NCBI RefSeq assembly: GCF_900086705.1
Contig: NZ_LT575483.1
Location: 3,577,533 to 3,641,532, forward strand
Source of the DNA: Massilibacillus massiliensis
GTDB lineage: Bacteria > Bacillota > Negativicutes > FLKF01
Direction of reading: 5' to 3'
Length of the DNA stretch: 64,000 bases
Shown: positions 61,922 to 64,000 of the stretch, one piece after another
How the letters are laid out: each line of letters begins with the position of its first letter
Numbering within the stretch: the first letter of the stretch is position 1
Made by a program: the position numbers and the translations under genes
Notes under the pieces: model-generated
What the model was told of the DNA's origin: nothing
Databases searched by the model: none
The model's input: the letters and a program-made list of their open reading frames with translations, nothing else

Positions 61922-63541
61922 ATGTCAACAGAAGAACTCAATAAGGAAATTAATAGACGTCGCACTTTTGCGATTATTTCTCATCCGGATGCTGGTAAAA
62001 CCACCTTGACAGAGAAATTGTTGCTATACGGAGGAGCGATTCATTTAGCTGGTTCAGTAAAATCCAGAAAAACGCAGCGTCATGCTGTATCTGACTGGAT
62101 GGAAATCGAAAAACAGCGTGGTATTTCTGTAACATCTAGTGTGCTGCAGTTTGATTACAATGGATTCCGGATTAACATTTTAGATACGCCTGGGCATCAA
62201 GACTTTAGTGAGGATACGTATCGCACGTTAATGGCAGTGGATAGTGCTGTCATGATTATCGATGTGGCAAAAGGGGTCGAAGCACAGACAAAAAAACTGT
62301 TTAAAGTTTGTAAACAGCGTGGTATTCCAATTTTTACTTTTGTGAATAAATTAGATCGGTTTGGTAAATCACCGATTGACTTAATGGAAGAAATCGAAAA
62401 GGTTCTAGAAATTAACGCGTATCCAATGAATTGGCCTGTAGGTGTGGATGGCAATTATAAGGGCGTCTATGATCGTCAGAAGGCGCAGGTAGAGTTATTT
62501 GATGAAGATGGTTCGCATGGACAGAATGTACTTTCATCTGTTGTTGGTTCTGTAGAAGATCCGGCTTTTGCGGAGTTATTGGGAAAAGATATTCACCAAT
62601 CTTTGATAGAGGATATAGAACTTCTAGATATGGCCGGTGATGATTTTGATTTGGAAAAGGTCGCGCATGGTGAATTGACACCGATGTTTTTTGGTAGTGC
62701 GATGACGAATTTCGGTGTGCAAAACTTTTTAGAAGAGTTTTTACGCCTGGCACCGCCGCCGGCAGCACGAACTTCTTCAAATGGAGAGATCGCGCCAAAT
62801 GATGAGAAGTTTTCTGCATTTGTATTTAAAATTCAGGCGAATATGAATCCTGCGCATCGTGATCGTTTATCATTTATACGAATTTGTTCAGGTAAATTTA
62901 CGCGTGGTATGTCTGTGTATCATGATAAGACGGGCAAGATGTTAAAACTTGCGCAACCGCAGCAGTTTTTAGCGCAGGATAGAACGATCATTGATGAAGC
63001 GTATCCCGGTGATATCGTGGGGCTTTTTGATCCGGGTGTATTTAGTATCGGCGATACCTTATGTCAGCAAGGCGAGAAGTTTTCTTTTGCGGATTTCCCT
63101 GTTTTTCCGCCGGAGCAATTTGCACGTGTACAGGCAAAAGATACAATGAAGCGTAAGCAATTTGTCAAGGGGATCACGCAGCTGACGCAAGAGGGGACAG
63201 TGCAGCTCTTTCAGCAGGCTGGTGCGGGAACCGAGTCTTACATTGTAGGTACGGTTGGAAGCTTGCAATTTGAGGTGTTGGAGTATCGGCTCAAAAATGA
63301 GTATGGGGTTGATATTTTAATGCAAATGCAGCCATATGAAGTTGCACGTTGGTTAAAAGCGCAAAATGGTGGGGAGATAACACCGGCATCACTGCGTGGA
63401 GCAGAGCGCGGTATGTTTGTATACGATATTAAGCAGCGTCCGGTTTTACTGGTGAGCAATGAATGGGCATTGGGCTGGATTGCGGACAATAATCCAGGCA
63501 TTGATTTATTCCATGTTCCGCCAGATAAAAAAGAAGCCTGA
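61922..63541 (+). CDS. prfC: Peptide chain release factor 3
   Basis: 539 residues, ATG after GGAGG. GTPase that removes RF1/RF2 from the ribosome after termination. G1 SHPDAGKTTLTEKLL, G2 region EKQRGISVTSS, G3 DTPGHQDFSEDTYR and G4 VNKLDR are visible. RF3-specific motifs are GAIHLAGSVKSRKTQRHAVS and the later FKIQANMNPAHRDRLSFIR. Length fits the family. Single gene. Confidence 0.95.
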   Translation: MSTEELNKEINRRRTFAIISHPDAGKTTLTEKLLLYGGAIHLAGSVKSRKTQRHAVSDWMEIEKQRGISVTSSVLQFDYNGFRINILDTPGHQDFSEDTYRTLMAVDSAVMIIDVAKGVEAQTKKLFKVCKQRGIPIFTFVNKLDRFGKSPIDLMEEIEKVLEINAYPMNWPVGVDGNYKGVYDRQKAQVELFDEDGSHGQNVLSSVVGSVEDPAFAELLGKDIHQSLIEDIELLDMAGDDFDLEKVAHGELTPMFFGSAMTNFGVQNFLEEFLRLAPPPAARTSSNGEIAPNDEKFSAFVFKIQANMNPAHRDRLSFIRICSGKFTRGMSVYHDKTGKMLKLAQPQQFLAQDRTIIDEAYPGDIVGLFDPGVFSIGDTLCQQGEKFSFADFPVFPPEQFARVQAKDTMKRKQFVKGITQLTQEGTVQLFQQAGAGTESYIVGTVGSLQFEVLEYRLKNEYGVDILMQMQPYEVARWLKAQNGGEITPASLRGAERGMFVYDIKQRPVLLVSNEWALGWIADNNPGIDLFHVPPDKKEA

Positions 63542-63550
63542 ATGAAATAA

Positions 63551-63595
63551 AACAGAGGAAGCGCAGGCATAATCTGCAAATCCTCTGTTCTTTTG
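63551..63595 (+). terminator. Intrinsic terminator of prfC
   Basis: AACAGAGGA pairs with TCCTCTGTT around an inner GCAG/CTGC, then CTTTTG. Confidence 0.75.
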
Positions 63596-63604
63596 TATAT
63601 TTTT

Positions 63605-64000
63605 TCACTTACTAAAGTAAAGTTTTTGTACGTTTTTGACAATGGTTTCAATATTAGTCGGGATCAAGTGAATATTATAACCGATAAATAGGGGCGAGGT
63701 AGCAAAGCGTGGCAAGATTTTCACACGAATAAGACCGTCTATTAAGTAGAAGAATATATTATAGCTTTTGCAATGTGTGTGTGGTCCATTGTGTAAAAGA
63801 TAATGGGCGGCAACGTGAATATAATCTGCAAGCTGTTCTAGGTTTTTATTATCGTCCATAACGATGTTGAATTCAGAAAAACCGATTTTAGGATAAGTTG
63901 AAACGTTCAGTTCAACGCCATTGCTGCGCTGGATGACGACGCCTTCAAATTCTTTGGGATCGAGGTCGCTATAGCAGTCGATATCTGTCAGCCCAACGAT
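63605..64000 (-). CDS. C-terminal part of a DUF4931 (HIT/GalT-like) protein, partial
   Basis: The frame enters from the right edge on the minus strand and ends at TGA 63605-63607, giving 131 residues. EGVVIQRSNGVELNVSTYP, then LLHNGPHTHCKSYNIFF and KILPRFATSPLFIGYNI, resembles the C-terminal half of DUF4931, a histidine-triad relative of galactose-1-phosphate uridylyltransferase. The catalytic HxHxH part would lie outside the window. Recalled, not searched. Confidence 0.55.
   Translation of the reverse strand: MVGLTDIDCYSDLDPKEFEGVVIQRSNGVELNVSTYPKIGFSEFNIVMDDNKNLEQLADYIHVAAHYLLHNGPHTHCKSYNIFFYLIDGLIRVKILPRFATSPLFIGYNIHLIPTNIETIVKNVQKLYFSK

Noticed and set aside
1-64000. Search for CRISPR arrays, tRNA and rRNA genes
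   Set aside because: No regularly spaced direct repeats, no cloverleaf with TTCGANTC-type arm in intergenic DNA, and no rRNA-like segments were recognised by eye.

Overview
The window looks like a chromosome segment of an AT-rich, spore-forming Firmicute. The best guess is the diderm class Negativicutes (Sporomusa/Pelosinus-like). The pointers are T-box leaders on leuA and trp, strong Shine-Dalgarno sites, a YjcZ-type spore peptide, the YIEGIA/capping-subunit pair, and a VgrG-Rhs effector island of the kind a two-membrane cell would deliver through a contractile device. This assignment is inference from gene content, not from a marker gene.

Region 1 (1-25135) is a polymorphic-toxin island. 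It starts with debris: a toxin tail plus SUKH immunity gene, and two 5'-truncated vgrG tails. One tail carries an HNH-type toxin followed by a DUF2185 immunity gene; the other has lost its toxin. A ~90-bp palindromic element ends where each vgrG tail begins. Next come a tiny minus-strand peptide gene, two tandem paralogous membrane proteins and an effector cassette: a thiol-hydrolase-like protein, a small cassette protein, a pentapeptide-repeat protein, a partner protein, and a DUF4280/PAAR-like spike with a glycine-rich C-terminal domain. A string of putative immunity genes follows: membrane-anchored proteins, duplicated ankyrin lipoproteins and duplicated RDD proteins. A second small cassette protein then leads into a 2407-residue VgrG-Rhs fusion ending in an AHH-like nuclease, with its immunity gene. 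Behind it lie frameshifted rhs pieces almost identical to the main rhs core, joined by a second palindromic-element family, ending in a different toxin tip and a SUKH immunity gene. No sheath, baseplate or ATPase of a secretion machine is present, so these cassettes would depend on a machine encoded elsewhere.

Region 2 (25200-32920) is mostly envelope-related: a two-TM protein, an L,D-transpeptidase, a YdcF/SanA-like protein and a secreted protein. It also holds an uncharacterised cluster of a 4-TM protein, a TPR membrane protein, a TPR-AAA+ ATPase and a DUF1266 protein, then a DUF3601 gene.

Region 3 (33200-45630) is housekeeping and metabolism: a type III polyketide synthase with an ICMT-type methyltransferase (BpsA/BpsB-like), IMP dehydrogenase, an amino-acid-binding lipoprotein, a YqaA-like membrane protein, a HAD phosphatase, ClpB, asparagine synthase and an acyl-CoA thioesterase.

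Region 4 (45700-57290) begins with a 21-residue hydrophobic peptide gene enclosed by a long inverted repeat (type I toxin-like). It is followed by leuA under a leucine T-box, an IS110-family transposase with a structured flank, and a complete trp operon in the unusual order trpD-F-C-B-A-E-G. The trp leader has one stem I with a UGG specifier but two successive antiterminator/terminator modules.

Region 5 (57500-64000) has the YIEGIA protein and its partner, oleate hydratase, a YidC2-type insertase, a YjcZ-like spore peptide, peptide-release factor RF3, and the 3' part of a probable DUF4931 gene. Most transcription units end in clear intrinsic terminators. All functions are read from sequence motifs; nothing was computed or searched.
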